Source: Methanomassiliicoccaceae archaeon (lineage in GTDB: Archaea > Thermoplasmatota > Thermoplasmata > Methanomassiliicoccales > Methanomethylophilaceae). From it: DNA of 5,656 nucleotides. The stretch is taken from the NCBI GenBank assembly GCA_009776695.1, contig WRNI01000073.1, positions 1 through 5,656 on the forward strand, in the 5' to 3' direction. Each line of letters starts with the position of its first letter. Within the stretch, counting starts at the first letter, position 1. The position numbers and the translations under genes are program-made. Below, piece by piece: positions 5,502-5,656 of the stretch. The notes under the pieces were generated by a model. It was given only the letters and a program-made list of their open reading frames with translations. It was not told where the DNA came from and did no database searches.

Positions 5502-5656
5502 ATGAAGGGTTTCCGAGCAAAAGGTTCCTTTAAGGACACAAGAAACAGACAGGATTTCACCGTCGAAGTGGCGGCCGAGAACGAAGACGCCGCGAGAGAG
5601 AGAGTATTGTCCAACCTGGGCAGCAGGCACAAACTGAAAAGATGGGAGATATCCAT
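5502..5656 (+). CDS. rpl18a: Large-subunit ribosomal protein LX/L18Ae (eL20), N-terminal part (cut by window edge)
   Basis: The 51 complete codons begin MKGFRAKGSFKDTRNRQDF and continue with TVEVAAENEDAARERVLSNLG, then SRHKLKRWEIS. This is the archaeal LX protein (L18Ae, eL20): a short basic beta-strand start, an acidic helix (AENEDAARERVLSNLG) and the conserved GSRHKLKRxxI segment. The archaeal protein is usually about 60-80 residues, so only the C terminus is missing. It is a component of the 50S subunit. The ATG follows a TATA box at about -26 and no Shine-Dalgarno motif. It is read opposite to the neighbouring radical SAM gene from a shared 62-bp region. In many archaea this gene is followed by prefoldin alpha and ftsY, which would lie beyond the window. 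Confidence 0.92.
   Translation, partial: MKGFRAKGSFKDTRNRQDFTVEVAAENEDAARERVLSNLGSRHKLKRWEIS

Noticed and set aside
5436..5656. Minus-strand small frames opposite the LX gene and the promoter
   Set aside because: They cover the LX coding region and the divergent promoter, and show no family features.
1..5656. A defence island, toxin-antitoxin pair, mobile element or CRISPR
   Set aside because: All genes belong to recognisable housekeeping or metabolic families, intergenic gaps are 36-111 bp, and no transposase, integrase, repeat array or tRNA-associated attachment site is visible.

Overview
The window looks archaeal. It carries a small catalytic subunit of archaeal/eukaryotic-type DNA primase (PriS) and the start of ribosomal protein LX/L18Ae (eL20), both absent from bacteria. 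It also has a COG1831-type TatD-like hydrolase and a COG1856-type radical SAM protein, both typical of archaea, and AT-rich TATA-like boxes at about -26 relative to start codons. The moderately high GC, the gene families and the lack of TAG stops suggest a euryarchaeon of the Thermoplasmata/Methanomassiliicoccales type, but that placement is inference and could be wrong.

Layout. Positions 1-390 (minus) hold the N-terminal part of an HtpX-like M48 membrane metalloprotease, cut by the window edge. Positions 502-3350 hold three minus-strand genes, in transcription order a TatD-like hydrolase, a GT4 glycosyltransferase and a metallo-beta-lactamase-fold protein, separated by 52 and 36-37 bp. A 54-bp divergent promoter region at 3351-3404 separates the hydrolase from priS (3405-4616, plus). 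priS converges on, and overlaps by 11 bp, a minus-strand radical SAM gene (4606-5439). That gene is divergent, across 62 bp, from the LX gene that runs off the right end.

How the genes relate. This is mostly housekeeping and accessory metabolism, not one pathway: replication priming (PriS), translation (LX), membrane protein quality control (HtpX), glycolipid or polysaccharide glycosylation (GT4), and three metal-dependent enzymes of uncertain substrate. There is no gap over 300 bp without a gene, and I see no RNA gene, insertion sequence, CRISPR array or integration site. I found no convincing undescribed multi-gene system.

The points most worth a second look are: compact, apparently leaderless divergent promoters with a nearly constant 25-28 bp TATA-to-start distance in six of seven genes; a metallo-beta-lactamase motif whose metal-binding Asp is replaced by Pro; a PriS lacking the usual zinc-knuckle cysteines; and a radical SAM protein with a cysteine-rich C-terminal end.
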